A stretch of 64,000 nucleotides of DNA, taken from contig JAKQOG010000178.1 in assembly GCA_029565395.1 (NCBI GenBank), positions 124,001-188,000 on the forward strand. Direction: 5' to 3'. The DNA comes from Candidatus Hydrogenedentota bacterium (GTDB taxonomy: Bacteria; Hydrogenedentota; Hydrogenedentia; Hydrogenedentales; CAILVY01). The translations under genes were made by a program, and so were the position numbers. A model generated the notes under the pieces. The model was not told the DNA's origin and did not search any database. It saw only the letters and a list, made by a program, of their open reading frames with translations. Shown piece after piece: positions 1 through 8,762 of this stretch; within the stretch, counting starts at the first letter, position 1; each line of letters starts with the position of its first letter.

Positions 1-2189
1 GCGTTGATAGTGAGATGCTCGATGGTGCTGTTATTCGCGCCGGTGATCATTCCGGTTATTTGCGCCTCAGCGCCTTCCGCGCCCGCCAGCGAGATCCAGG
101 GTTTAAGGGTCACATTCTCGGCATAATTTCCGGAGAACAACATGATTCTGACCCTGGCCATGGCCGTGGCGTTTGTCTGACGAAGGGCATGGCCGACCGT
201 GGCCCAAGGCTTGGCTTGGGTGCCGTATCCAGGGGCATCCACACCGTCCGGTCCGACATAAAACAGGCCGCCAGAAGCCGGGCTGGCAGGATTTTCCGGG
301 AGCGTCCCGCGCAGATATTCTTCAAGATTAGTCAGGCCGTCCTGGTCGAGATCCCCGTCCGCATCATTGGCCGTGGGATCAAGCCCATGATTTGCCTCAA
401 AAGGATCGGGCATGCCGTCGCCGTCCGTGTCTATCAGGGAATCGCTGGTACAGAGGCAATCTTCAACGCACTCGGTAAGCCCGTCGCCATCATTATCTGT
501 ATTCGGTTGTCCGGCGCATGCGGGCGTGCAGGTTTCGATGTCGCCGCAGGTTTCGCCTTCCCCCTCGGCGGTAATCACTATCGGGGCGCTGAATTCCGAG
601 GTGTTGCCTTCGATGCTGGTAACCGTAGCGGTCAGGTTTTCACCGATATGGAAACCCAGGTTAATTGCGATCGAAAACGCGCCACCAGCGTCCGATGTCG
701 AACTGCCAATCAGTGCACTGCCTTCATCTCCCATATCGGCGAAAAATTCCAGCATGGAATTGGGGACGGTGGCGCCGCGGACAGGATATAAACCGGTGAT
801 GACAGGCGGGGTAATTCCCCCATTGGCCCCGTTGTCAAGCACAATTCCTTTCCACGTGTTTAGCTTGATCTCATTGCGCTGAATCCGGTTTCCTGCCGTG
901 GTTGCCCCCGACACCCATACGCCATCTTCTCCGCTGTGCGCAATGACATTGCCAAATGTTTCAACCAAAGGACCGCCAATCCAGTTATTGGAAGCGCCTC
1001 CCATAATGAGCACACCCTTCCGGGTGTTAGGAATGCCAAACGCGCCGGAAGGATCATAACCGATAAGATTGCCTTGCACTTGGTTATTCGCGGTGCCGTC
1101 ATCCATGATCGAGATGCCGCACCCGTTGTTTCCGGAAATGGTGTTGCCCAATTCCGCCGCGCTGCCGCCGATGTAATTCGTATTGGCGCCCGACCGGATA
1201 GATATGCCATCCGATTGGTTGGGAAGAGCCGCCGTGCCTGCCGCGTTTGTGCCGATGTAATTGCCCATCACAAAGTTGTTAATGGTGCCGGTATCTTGAA
1301 TAAGCACTCCGACGCCGCAATTGCCGGAAATAACATTCCGCGAAATGTCATCGCCACTGCCAATGATGTTCTGAAACGCACCGGAACGGATCACAATGCC
1401 ATGCGCCTCGGCGGGCGGCGTTACATTGCAGGGGCCCGGTGCGTTCCCGGCGGCATTGGCGCCGATATAGTTTCCCAGGATCGAATTGCTGTGGGTGTCC
1501 GTCTGCTTTGGGGCGAGTTCTACATCTTCAATCAGGATGCCCGCATAGGTATTGCCTGAAATCACATTACGGGCGCCGGTAACGGTTCCGCCGATTAAAT
1601 TTGTGGAGGCGCCGCAACAGATGGTCACCCCCACCCGGTTGCCCAAGCCGGGCTCATTCGCCGCATTTGTCCCGATAAAACATCCTTCGACGGTGTTGTA
1701 GGCAGCTTGCGGGCCGGAAAGGAAGATGGCGGCGTCGGGACTATTAATAATAGTCAATCCCTGAATTACATTAAGTTGAGAGACGATGTTTATGCACGGT
1801 GTGGCAGCTCCCAGAGCCGAGCCGTCCAGGGTTATTTGTCCATCACCGCGAATAAAAATGCGTCCAGACATGTCCGCAAGTGCGGGCAATTGTCCGATCA
1901 AGGGTATAGTTCCGACAACATTACTTTGGAACAAGATATCTTCCGAGCCAGTGGTGTTATTGGCGGCGATCAGGGCTTCACGCAGGGAGATCGAGCCATC
2001 CGGACCGGGAGCAGCCTTCAAATTTGCCGCCGACGAGGTGTTGCCGTCCACCGTTTCGGTGAGATTGGACACCACCAAATCCGTACTTTGCTTGCTCACT
2101 TGTTCCGCGGAAGCCGACGCCATGTTCAGCAGAAGCATCCCCAGAAGTAAAACGCCCCCTATAGATCTAACTTCGGGCGGGGTTTTCAT
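1..2189 (-). CDS. Secreted parallel beta-helix surface protein, partial (C-terminus beyond the left edge)
   Basis: This frame is open from the ATG at 2189 to the first base of the window, about 729 codons with no stop, so the C-terminus is missing. Residues 1-28 form a signal peptide (hydrophobic core ending in ASA). Near residue 66 comes SISLREALIAAN, the CSLREA-like start typical of polymorphic outer-membrane beta-helix proteins. From about residue 120 to 400 there are repeated IGG..GNxISGN..GIxI and GNYIGTNAAG rungs of a right-handed parallel beta-helix. Then follow an Ig-like stretch, a short EGEGE linker, a Cys-rich segment and Asp-rich DxDGDG repeats of thrombospondin type 3 style (calcium binding). 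A second beta-helix or pectate-lyase-like region starts just before the edge. It probably acts at the cell surface; substrate unknown. Its rungs resemble the protein at 33290-36373. Plus-strand frames across this stretch are shadows. Confidence 0.85.
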   Translation of the reverse strand, partial: MKTPPEVRSIGGVLLLGMLLLNMASASAEQVSKQSTDLVVSNLTETVDGNTSSAANLKAAPGPDGSISLREALIAANNTTGSEDILFQSNVVGTIPLIGQLPALADMSGRIFIRGDGQITLDGSALGAATPCINIVSQLNVIQGLTIINSPDAAIFLSGPQAAYNTVEGCFIGTNAANEPGLGNRVGVTICCGASTNLIGGTVTGARNVISGNTYAGILIEDVELAPKQTDTHSNSILGNYIGANAAGNAPGPCNVTPPAEAHGIVIRSGAFQNIIGSGDDISRNVISGNCGVGVLIQDTGTINNFVMGNYIGTNAAGTAALPNQSDGISIRSGANTNYIGGSAAELGNTISGNNGCGISIMDDGTANNQVQGNLIGYDPSGAFGIPNTRKGVLIMGGASNNWIGGPLVETFGNVIAHSGEDGVWVSGATTAGNRIQRNEIKLNTWKGIVLDNGANGGITPPVITGLYPVRGATVPNSMLEFFADMGDEGSALIGSSTSDAGGAFSIAINLGFHIGENLTATVTSIEGNTSEFSAPIVITAEGEGETCGDIETCTPACAGQPNTDNDGDGLTECVEDCLCTSDSLIDTDGDGMPDPFEANHGLDPTANDADGDLDQDGLTNLEEYLRGTLPENPASPASGGLFYVGPDGVDAPGYGTQAKPWATVGHALRQTNATAMARVRIMLFSGNYAENVTLKPWISLAGAEGAEAQITGMITGANNSTIEHLTIN

Positions 2190-2511
2190 AGCCGGTCTCC
2201 TGAAATTTCGAACTCTGACGCGAAAGAACTACTATATGGTTTCTATTCTTCGATTATATGCCTCTTCTGAAATCTGCACAAACACATTAAGGAACGATAT
2301 TTTGAAACCCGCAAATTTGCCGTACGCCCATGATGCCGTCCAGGAAAGATGGGGTTTTTAAAACTATTTGTGTGTTGTGTGCAATTCCCCTCCCCCACAT
2401 GCGGGGGGATAAAGGGGGGAGGGAGGTTTACAAGGACTACTGTTTAATAACCAACCATTTTTTGAGCTATTATTGCATCCATACACGAAATTGCAAACAG
2501 GAGGAGTCTCC
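2190..2511. other. Intergenic region with a C/G-rich foldback
   Basis: No credible gene lies between the divergent starts at 2189 and 2512. At 2387-2424 runs of C are followed by runs of G: CCCTCCCCC, then GGGGGG, then GGGGGGAGGG. The strand can fold in two competing ways. It looks like a generic intergenic palindrome rather than a terminator, because no T-run follows. Both flanking promoters must lie here, but I could not place either with confidence. Confidence 0.4.
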
Positions 2512-3066
2512 ATGCAGCATCCGTTTGAAAAGTGTAGTGCGCAGCGGGCGCGGCGGTGGTTTTTGCGGCTTCTGGCGGGCACGGCCGTTCTGATGGCACT
2601 TCTCACGGTTGTCGGGATGCCGTTGGGGAAAATTCACACTGCCAGCGGCGGCCGCTGCGACATTGTTTCGTATGAAATCGCGGGGACGGTGGATCGTTCG
2701 GGCGCGATTGTCACGGCCTGGAAAGAAAACGGGGTACTGCCCTATGCCAAATGGAATACCTGGCTGGATTACCTGTTCCTGATTTGTTACCCAAATGCGG
2801 TAGCGTTGGGCCTGATTATCCTGATTGCCCGCCCGATGTCCGGCTTTTGGCAAGGTCTGGGCCGTATACTCGCCTGGGCGCAATGGCTGGTGCTGGCCAG
2901 TGACGCCCTGGAAAATGCCGCCCTGCTCCATATCCTGTATCGGGGCGTCTCGGTTCCGTGGCCGCAGTTGGCGCTGATCTGTGCATCGGTCAAGTTCACC
3001 CTTTTGGCAGGAGGACTTTTAGGCCTCCTGATCTTATTTTTGCTGGCGCGCCGAAGCCGCGGCTGA
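2512..3066 (+). CDS. Hypothetical multi-pass membrane protein
   Basis: A 184-residue protein. The ATG at 2512 is chosen because GGAGGAG sits about six bases upstream; an in-frame TTG at 2473 lacks a comparable site. Four hydrophobic segments are visible at roughly residues 17-38, 83-105, 115-138 and 150-177, with a more polar, probably extracytoplasmic loop of about 45 residues after the first. I do not recognise a family and see no catalytic motif. It lies about 100 bases upstream of rpsF, but a promoter-like sequence in the gap suggests it is not part of that operon. Real gene likely; function unknown. Confidence 0.7.
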   Translation: MQHPFEKCSAQRARRWFLRLLAGTAVLMALLTVVGMPLGKIHTASGGRCDIVSYEIAGTVDRSGAIVTAWKENGVLPYAKWNTWLDYLFLICYPNAVALGLIILIARPMSGFWQGLGRILAWAQWLVLASDALENAALLHILYRGVSVPWPQLALICASVKFTLLAGGLLGLLILFLLARRSRG

Positions 3067-3074
3067 GCGAAAAG

Positions 3075-3104
3075 TTGCCGGTGGGGGCGTTTATTTGGTA
3101 TGAT
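3075..3104 (+). promoter_or_regulatory. Candidate sigma-70 promoter of the rpsF operon
   Basis: TTGCCG (3075-3080) and TATGAT (3099-3104) are separated by 18 bases, about 70 bases before the rpsF start. The match is moderate and rests on sequence alone. Confidence 0.4.
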
Positions 3105-3105
3105 G

Positions 3106-3153
3106 GCGTGCTCAACCAAGCCTTTCCATAGTTGAAAGGCCGTATACCCATGC
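3106..3153 (+). promoter_or_regulatory. Possible S6:S18 autoregulatory leader
   Basis: A 7-bp hairpin GCCTTTC/GAAAGGC (3120-3126 with 3134-3140) is followed directly by CCG (3140-3142). The outer strands GCGTG (3106-3110) and CATGC (3149-3153) could pair. A hairpin next to an unpaired CCG is the known hallmark of the S6:S18-binding leader that represses rpsF operons. A problem: the promoter proposed just upstream would start transcription near 3111, which would exclude the outer 5' strand. Either the promoter or the outer stem is wrong. Confidence 0.3.
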
Positions 3154-3171
3154 AAAGGAGGTGAAAGTCAG

Positions 3172-3639
3172 TTGAGAACATACGAAGCGCTGTACATCGT
3201 GTCGCCGGAAGTCGACGACGATGGCATCCAGACGATAGTCACGGACGTTGAATCGCTTGTAACCAAGCATGGCGGGACTATTGTGCGCTCGGAAAACTGG
3301 GGCCGGCGGAAAATGGCCTATATCGTGAAAAAGCACACGGAAGGCAACTACGTGCTGCTGCGGTTCACGGCCAATCCGGATTTTATCGCCCGTATGGAAG
3401 GCTATTTCAAGCTTTCCGAGGCGATCATCCGTTATCTCGTGGTCTATTTTGACGAGCACACCCTGCAATTGGAAGCGGAGCAGCAACGCCGCCGTGAGGA
3501 AGAAATCCGTGCGGGTGCGTTGTCGCGCCACCGCAGCGATGAAGACGATGACGAGGATGACCCCATCCCGATTGCCGTGGGACGCCGTTCGCGCCGCGAT
3601 TTGGATGAGGAAGAAGACGAAGAAGACTATAACGAGTAA
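3172..3639 (+). CDS. rpsF: 30S ribosomal protein bS6
   Basis: 155 residues. The N-terminal 95 residues carry the bS6 fold, beginning RTYEALYIVSPE, with the conserved WGRRKMAYIVKKHTEGNYVL region and the YFKLSEAIIRYLVV helix. The C-terminal 50 residues are a very acidic, low-complexity tail (DEDDDEDD, EEEDEEDYNE), a common bS6 feature that is long here. The start is TTG, supported by AAGGAGGT at 3155-3161 region. bS6 pairs with bS18 on 16S rRNA in the small-subunit platform. It heads the run rpsF-ssb-rpsR-(DUF2232)-rplI-dnaB, an arrangement conserved across many bacteria, with ssb 18 bases downstream. Confidence 0.95.
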   Translation: MRTYEALYIVSPEVDDDGIQTIVTDVESLVTKHGGTIVRSENWGRRKMAYIVKKHTEGNYVLLRFTANPDFIARMEGYFKLSEAIIRYLVVYFDEHTLQLEAEQQRRREEEIRAGALSRHRSDEDDDEDDPIPIAVGRRSRRDLDEEEDEEDYNE

Positions 3640-3657
3640 CGGGAAAGGGGAAAACGT

Positions 3658-4107
3658 ATGAGTGACCTCCGCGTACCTGATTTAAACCATGTGTTTATTG
3701 CAGGCCGGCTGACCCGCGATCCGGAGCTGAAATATACCAGTTCCGGGCGCGCCTATTGCCGGTTCAGCATCGCCAACACCCGCTATTTCAAGTCCAAGGA
3801 AGGCGAACGGCGGGAAGACACCACGTATGTAAACGCCTCGGTTTGGGACAAACAGGCGGAGTGGATGGGCGAACGGTTGCGAAAAGGACGTCCGGTGCTT
3901 GTCGAAGGAAGGCTGAGCAGCTATGAGTTCGACGATAAAAACACCGGGCAAAAAGTGACCCGTCTTGAGATCCATGCCCAGCGGGTGACCCCTCTGGACT
4001 GGGAGGACGACCGCGGTTCCCGATCCACCGCACCCGCGGAAGGACGGCCCGCGCCGGAGCCCCGGCCCATTGAAGAGCCGCCGCCGGAGGACGATATCCC
4101 GTTTTAA
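3658..4107 (+). CDS. ssb: Single-stranded DNA-binding protein
   Basis: 149 residues. The OB-fold spans about residues 1-115: LNHVFIAGRLTRDPELKYTSSG at the start, then RFSIANTR and a VxASVWDKQAEW segment like the family's conserved core. A Pro/acidic linker follows. The last residues DDIPF are the acidic tip that recruits replication and repair partners. It coats single-stranded DNA during replication, recombination and repair. It sits between the two ribosomal genes whose products pair, the classical rpsF-ssb-rpsR order. Confidence 0.95.
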   Translation: MSDLRVPDLNHVFIAGRLTRDPELKYTSSGRAYCRFSIANTRYFKSKEGERREDTTYVNASVWDKQAEWMGERLRKGRPVLVEGRLSSYEFDDKNTGQKVTRLEIHAQRVTPLDWEDDRGSRSTAPAEGRPAPEPRPIEEPPPEDDIPF

Positions 4108-4163
4108 CCCCTTTGGACCATAGAAGAAGCTCCAGGCCTCTTTTATTAAGGAACTAACAACAA

Positions 4164-4445
4164 ATGGCGAAGATTTCGGCGAAAGCCAAAGCAAAAGTCC
4201 GCTTAAAGCGGTCTAAACGCAGAAAGAAGAAGAAGCCACTGCGCACGAAGGTCTGCCGATTGACGGTCGACCGGGTCGTGTACATTGACTATAAAGACGT
4301 GGCCATGCTCAAGCATTATGTCACGGAGCGTGGCAAGATTATTCCCCGGCGAATTACGGGAGCGAGTGCCCGGCATCAGCGGATGCTGACCCGCGCCATC
4401 AAGCTGGCGCGGCAGATTGCCCTGCTGCCGTATGTGTCGGACTGA
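4164..4445 (+). CDS. rpsR: 30S ribosomal protein bS18
   Basis: 93 residues. The extreme N-terminus is a Lys/Arg-rich tail ([12 protein letters not shown]). The core shows the bS18 signature: [19 protein letters not shown], then [20 protein letters not shown] and [10 protein letters not shown]. Cys and other residues of the rare zinc-binding form are not apparent. It forms a heterodimer with bS6 in the small subunit. The start ATG at 4164 follows an A-rich leader and is in register with family N-termini. Confidence 0.95.
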   Translation: MAKISAKAKAKVRLKRSKRRKKKKPLRTKVCRLTVDRVVYIDYKDVAMLKHYVTERGKIIPRRITGASARHQRMLTRAIKLARQIALLPYVSD

Positions 4446-4472
4446 CCGGGAATCCGGGATCGGTTGACGGCC

Positions 4473-5420
4473 ATGTGGGCGTATGGTGTTGTATTCACAG
4501 GGATGTTTATCGTGGCCAGCGGCTTTGCCGCTACCGGGCTTCACCCGCTGGCCATGGTGTTATTCCCCATCCCCGTGGCGCTCTATGAAGCGCTCGGGAT
4601 GCGTGGACGCAGCCGCGGTTTGGCAGCTTGCGCCATGGCGGCCGCGCTGTGGACAACGCTGGCCGTGCCCGTGGTGGTGGTGTATGGCTTGTCCGCCGGG
4701 CTGGGCTTGGTCATCGGAGCGGCCTCCCGGAGGCACTGGTCCTTCGGGCGGTGTGTAGCCGTGGTGACGCTGGCCTCGTTTCCCCTGATGGCGGCGGGCA
4801 TAGTGGCTAACTGGAAAGAAGCGCGGCACGAGTTTACGATCTGGATGAGCGCCCGGATTGCGGAGTTGCAGGCGGCGTCCAAGGCCACGGGCGAAAGCGA
4901 ACTCCAGTCTGTCTACATAGAGATGTGCCGGTGGCTGGATTTGAATTGGCCTTACGTGGTCCTGGGCATAGTCTTTGGATGCATGCTGCTGGGCGCACTG
5001 GTTACGGTGGCGGTGGTGACAGGGCGGCTGCGCCGGCTGGGCGCGGACACCTTGAGCGGTTTTTTCCGGGAGATGCGCACGCCGGAATGGCTGGTGTGGC
5101 TGGCCATTCTTGTGGCGTTATTATGGTTTTTGGATCGGCGCTGGCCGAACGACGCGTTGCGCATAGTGACATGGAACAGCGCGATCGGATTGGCTGTTGT
5201 ATATTTGGTGAACGGGTTTTCGATTTTGGTATACGCGGTGTATGCGTTTAAACTGAACCCGTTCCTGTTTTACATGATTATTTTCGGGTTGTTTTATCTG
5301 GGCTTGCAGCCGATGCTGTGCGCCATCGGATTTTTCGACACGTGGTGGGATTTCCGCATGCGGTTCGCCCGCGCGGCGCAGGCCCGGCTCAACCGGCCGC
5401 CCGAGGATAATGAAACTTGA
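4473..5420 (+). CDS. DUF2232 (YybS-like) integral membrane protein
   Basis: About 315 residues, mostly hydrophobic, with eight or so transmembrane segments. The first is residues 5-25, a long polar loop covers roughly 110-150, and the C-terminal cluster ends near residue 295. DUF2232 proteins are known to sit between rpsR and rplI in several phyla, which is exactly this position. Biochemical function is not established for the family. Start: an in-frame TTG at 4464 and ATG at 4473 both lack a strong ribosome site, and I prefer the ATG. It lies 27 bases after rpsR and 21 before rplI, so it is almost certainly co-transcribed. Confidence 0.75.
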   Translation: MWAYGVVFTGMFIVASGFAATGLHPLAMVLFPIPVALYEALGMRGRSRGLAACAMAAALWTTLAVPVVVVYGLSAGLGLVIGAASRRHWSFGRCVAVVTLASFPLMAAGIVANWKEARHEFTIWMSARIAELQAASKATGESELQSVYIEMCRWLDLNWPYVVLGIVFGCMLLGALVTVAVVTGRLRRLGADTLSGFFREMRTPEWLVWLAILVALLWFLDRRWPNDALRIVTWNSAIGLAVVYLVNGFSILVYAVYAFKLNPFLFYMIIFGLFYLGLQPMLCAIGFFDTWWDFRMRFARAAQARLNRPPEDNET

Positions 5421-5441
5421 GTAACAAGGAGCAGGAGTGCC

Positions 5442-5915
5442 ATGAAGGTTATCTTGTGTGAAGACGTCGAGAATCTGGGCTCGATGGGCGCCACGGTGAA
5501 AGTGGCCGACGGCTATGCGCGCAATTATCTGATTCCGCGCAAGCTGGCGGTGGGCGCGGATTCCGCCACCGCCAAGCAGATCGAACACGAACTGGCGATC
5601 ATCAAGCGGCGCGAAGAAAAACGCCGCGCCGAACTCGCCAAATTCGCCAAGCAAATTGACGGCGTGACGACGGAATTCCAGATGCGCGCGGGCGAAGAGG
5701 ACAAACTCTTCGGCTCCGTCACCAACGCCATGATCGCCGAGAAACTCCAGGAGATGGGCCACGCGGTGGACCGGAAGTCGATCCATTTGGACGAACCCAT
5801 CAAGTCGCTGGGCATCTTCACGGTCCCAGTGAAACTGGGCAGCGGCATCGAAGCGCAGGTCAAGGTCTGGGTCAGTAAACTGGTCGAGGAAACAGCACCC
5901 GAAGGAACCGAATAA
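5442..5915 (+). CDS. rplI: 50S ribosomal protein bL9
   Basis: 157 residues, normal length for bL9. The N-terminal domain has the signature MKVILCEDVENLGSMGATVK followed by DGYARNYLIPRKLA. A long charged connecting helix spans about residues 45-75, and the C-terminal domain holds the conserved FGSVTNAMIAEKL segment. bL9 binds 23S rRNA at the base of the L1 stalk. AGGAG precedes the ATG. The gene ends two bases before the GTG of dnaB, so the two are translationally close. Confidence 0.95.
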   Translation: MKVILCEDVENLGSMGATVKVADGYARNYLIPRKLAVGADSATAKQIEHELAIIKRREEKRRAELAKFAKQIDGVTTEFQMRAGEEDKLFGSVTNAMIAEKLQEMGHAVDRKSIHLDEPIKSLGIFTVPVKLGSGIEAQVKVWVSKLVEETAPEGTE

Positions 5916-5916
5916 A

Positions 5917-7365
5917 GTGTCGGACCGGCATGAGCCCCGCACAGCGGCCGGGGGCGCGTCGGTCTTTGACCGGACCCCCCCGCAAAGCATAGAGGCGGAG
6001 CGATCTGTCCTCGGCGCCATGCTGTTGAGTCCGGATGCCGTCGGGGCCGCCGTGGAAATCCTCCGCGACCAGCCGTCGGACACCTTTTACGTCGAGGCAC
6101 ACCAGCACATTTACGAGGCCGCGCTGGTGCTGTTCCAGCGGAACATCCCGGTAGACACCACCACGGTTATCGAACAACTCAACCGGAATGGCACGCTGGA
6201 AGCCGCCGGGGGCGGGGCGTATATCGCCGACCTGACGGGCGCGGTACCCACCTCGGCCAATGTCGAGTATTACGCGCGGCTCGTGATGGAAGCCGCGCTG
6301 TTACGCAAGCTCATCGCCACCTGTACCCGCATCGCCGGGGACGCCTATAAGCCGCAGGTGGAAGTGGATACCCTCCTGGACCGCGCCGAAAGCGATATTT
6401 TCAACATTGCGGAACGCCGCCAGCTCAATCCCATTTATAAAATCGGTGATTTGCTCGAGGAAGGCATCGAACGCATTGAAGCGCAAATGAAGTCTTCAGG
6501 CATCACCGGCGTGGCCAGCGGTTTCTCCAAGCTCGATGAACTTCTTTCCGGCTTTCAGGCTTCCGACATGATTGTGCTCGCGGCCCGGCCCTCCATAGGC
6601 AAGACTGCCTTTGCACTAAATGTCGCCGCGCACGTCTGCAATCACCTGAACAAGGGTGCACTGTTGTTCAGCCTGGAAATGGCCAAGGAGCAATTGGTGC
6701 AGCGCATGCTTTGTCTCGTGGGCCATGTGGACTCCGCGCGGCTGCGTTCGGGCTATCTCGCGCACAACGAATTTCCAAAACTGCAGCAGGCGGCGGCGCT
6801 ATTGAGCCGGGCGAATTTTTACATCGATGAAACGCCCGGCATCAGCGTCCTCGAATTGCGCTCCAAAGCGCGGCGGCATGCGGCACAGCGCCAGGTCGAT
6901 CTGATTATTGTCGATTATCTTCAGCTTATGACCGGGGCTACGCGTTCGGAAAACCGCCAGGTGGAAATCGCTGAAATCTCACGCTCCATCAAAGGACTGG
7001 CGCGGGAACTGCGCGTTCCGGTGATTGCATTGTCGCAGCTCAGCCGTGAAGCGGAAAAGGATGATTCGGGTACGCCGAAACTGGCGCACCTGCGGGAATC
7101 CGGGGCCATCGAGCAGGATGCCGACGTGGTGCTGATGCTGACTCGCCCGCGCGAAAAAGATTCGACGGGCGACAATCACATCCGGCTGCATATCGCCAAG
7201 CAACGCAACGGCCCCACGGGCTTCGTAGACATGGTATTTGAAAAGAATATCCAGCGGTTCGGGTTGCTGGCGGAGGGCCTGCCCGGCAAGGAAACCTCCG
7301 GCGTCCGCGATTATGATGTGGATTATGTTCCGGAAGAATTCGAAGATGATGAGGCGCCCTTCTGA
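5917..7365 (+). CDS. dnaB: Replicative DNA helicase DnaB
   Basis: 482 residues starting with GTG one base after the rplI stop. The N-terminal primase-interacting domain begins PPQSIEAERSVLGAMLLS (about residues 22-125). The RecA-like ATPase domain has Walker A ARPSIGKTAFA near residue 226, FSLEMAKEQL, and Walker B LIIVDYLQLM near residue 330. It continues with the conserved LSQLSREAEK and LRESGAIEQDADVV motifs. No intein interrupts it. It unwinds DNA at the fork as a hexamer and recruits DnaG, which is encoded here at 41401-43176. The C-terminus is acidic. Confidence 0.97.
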   Translation: MSDRHEPRTAAGGASVFDRTPPQSIEAERSVLGAMLLSPDAVGAAVEILRDQPSDTFYVEAHQHIYEAALVLFQRNIPVDTTTVIEQLNRNGTLEAAGGGAYIADLTGAVPTSANVEYYARLVMEAALLRKLIATCTRIAGDAYKPQVEVDTLLDRAESDIFNIAERRQLNPIYKIGDLLEEGIERIEAQMKSSGITGVASGFSKLDELLSGFQASDMIVLAARPSIGKTAFALNVAAHVCNHLNKGALLFSLEMAKEQLVQRMLCLVGHVDSARLRSGYLAHNEFPKLQQAAALLSRANFYIDETPGISVLELRSKARRHAAQRQVDLIIVDYLQLMTGATRSENRQVEIAEISRSIKGLARELRVPVIALSQLSREAEKDDSGTPKLAHLRESGAIEQDADVVLMLTRPREKDSTGDNHIRLHIAKQRNGPTGFVDMVFEKNIQRFGLLAEGLPGKETSGVRDYDVDYVPEEFEDDEAPF

Positions 7366-7419
7366 ACCGGCGCTGCGCATATGATAGAATACAGTAACGC
7401 ACGGATTATCGAGCAAAGT

Positions 7420-7448
7420 TTGTTTTTCCCAGCCGTGGGCCCTACAAT
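7420..7448 (+). promoter_or_regulatory. Candidate sigma-70 promoter for dapA
   Basis: TTGTTT (7420-7425), a 17-base spacer and TACAAT (7443-7448) lie about 80 bases before the dapA start, in the gap after dnaB. AGGAGAAG follows at about 7517, just ahead of the ATG. Confidence 0.4.
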
Positions 7449-7529
7449 CCACGGTTCAGCAACGGGCATGAATCTCAAACGAAGTTAACCCCAGGCCGGA
7501 GCGTCTGGAGTAACCAGGAGAAGAACTAT

Positions 7530-8405
7530 ATGTTTCGCGGGTCTATCGTCGCGCTTGTGACGCCATTTAAAAGCAATTTTGAAATCGATTTCGACGCCTA
7601 TGGCAGGCTGATCGATTTCCACATCGAGAAAGGCACCAACGGCATCGTGCCCTGCGGATGCACGGGCGAAGCCGCAACGCTTTCACACGATGAACAGAAA
7701 AAATGCATCCGCTTTGCGGTGGAACGCATCGCCGGGCGGGTGACCGTCATCGCCGGAACGGGTTCCAACAATACACGCGAGGCCGCCGATCTCACCAAAT
7801 ACGCGAAAGAGGTCAAGGCCGACGGCGCGCTTCTGATCATGCCGTATTACAACAAGCCCACCCCGGCGGGTCAGATCGCGCATTACACCACCATCGCCAA
7901 GGCGGTCGACATCCCCATCATGCTGTACAACGTGCCCAGCCGCACCGGCATGAACATGGATCCGAAAACGGTGGCCGAACTGTTCAAACTTCCCAATGTC
8001 GTATCGATCAAAGAAGCCGCCGGCAGCGTGGACCAGGTGTCGCAAATTAAGAGCCTGTGCGACATCATCGTGATGTCCGGCGACGACAGCCTCACCCTGC
8101 CCATGATGGCCGTGGGCGGAACGGGTGTGGTATCCGTCGCGGCAAACGTCGTGCCCGCGGAAATTGCAGACATGTGCGCCAAGGCCAATGCGGGCGATTT
8201 TGCCGCCGCGCGCGCGGTTCATTACAAACTCATGCCGCTCTTCAAAGGCCTGTTCTTCGAAACCAATCCCATGCCTGTGAAAGCGGCCTTGGCCAGGATG
8301 GGCCTGATCGAAAACGTGCTGCGCCTCCCGCTGGTTTCCATGTCGGAGCCCGCATATGCGCGCCTCGAACCCATTCTGAAAGACCTAACCCATCTTCCGC
8401 AATAA
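7530..8405 (+). CDS. dapA: 4-hydroxy-tetrahydrodipicolinate synthase
   Basis: 291 residues, the usual DapA length. It is a TIM-barrel aldolase of the dihydrodipicolinate synthase/NAL family. Visible motifs are GTNGIVPCGCTGEAATLSHDE (substrate-binding GTTGE-type loop), MLYNVPSRTG with the catalytic Tyr, and VSIKEAAGS with the Schiff-base Lys. It condenses pyruvate and aspartate semialdehyde in the first committed step to diaminopimelate and lysine. AGGAGAAG precedes the ATG. It appears to be a single-gene unit, as the DNA downstream is broken genes. Confidence 0.95.
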   Translation: MFRGSIVALVTPFKSNFEIDFDAYGRLIDFHIEKGTNGIVPCGCTGEAATLSHDEQKKCIRFAVERIAGRVTVIAGTGSNNTREAADLTKYAKEVKADGALLIMPYYNKPTPAGQIAHYTTIAKAVDIPIMLYNVPSRTGMNMDPKTVAELFKLPNVVSIKEAAGSVDQVSQIKSLCDIIVMSGDDSLTLPMMAVGGTGVVSVAANVVPAEIADMCAKANAGDFAAARAVHYKLMPLFKGLFFETNPMPVKAALARMGLIENVLRLPLVSMSEPAYARLEPILKDLTHLPQ

Positions 8406-8558
8406 GCCCCCAAAAAACACAAGAATAGGCCGTTTACACTTCGTAAGTGCATGTAATCCTTTGGGGGTAGTTTTCAAACGCGATGTAGTGCAGAAAACCC
8501 TCTTGTCAACCAAGGGAATTTCGGCGATCATGGTGTCGGTTATGGAGGACCAGCAACG

Positions 8559-8762
8559 ATGTATTTGCGGCGGCATCGGCGGAAGTCAGGCGGAGCAACG
8601 TATGAGTATTGGACGTTGGTGAAGTCGGTACGGACTTCGCAGGGGCCGCGTCAGAAAACGGTCGCGCAGTTGGGGAAATTGCCGGGGTTGAATGAAGAGA
8701 TTCGGGTGGGTTGGGAACATATCGGGGAGATCTTGGTCGGACGCGCACATCACTGGCATTAA
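8559..8762 (+). pseudogene. Truncated IS1634-like transposase N-terminus
   Basis: An open frame of 67 codons begins MYLRRHRRKSGG, then YEYWTLVKSVRTSQGPRQKT and VAQLGKLPGLNE. This resembles the N-terminal start of IS1634-family transposases (YWxLVES.RT..GPRQR.V..LG). Full-length members are several hundred residues; here homology stops near residue 58 and no DDE domain follows. I see no terminal inverted repeats. It is an inactive fragment abutting an unrelated helicase fragment. Confidence 0.6.

Noticed and set aside
15-2361. Several plus-strand open frames
   Set aside because: They are antisense to the long beta-helix frame and encode Arg/Gly-rich or low-complexity products with no motif.
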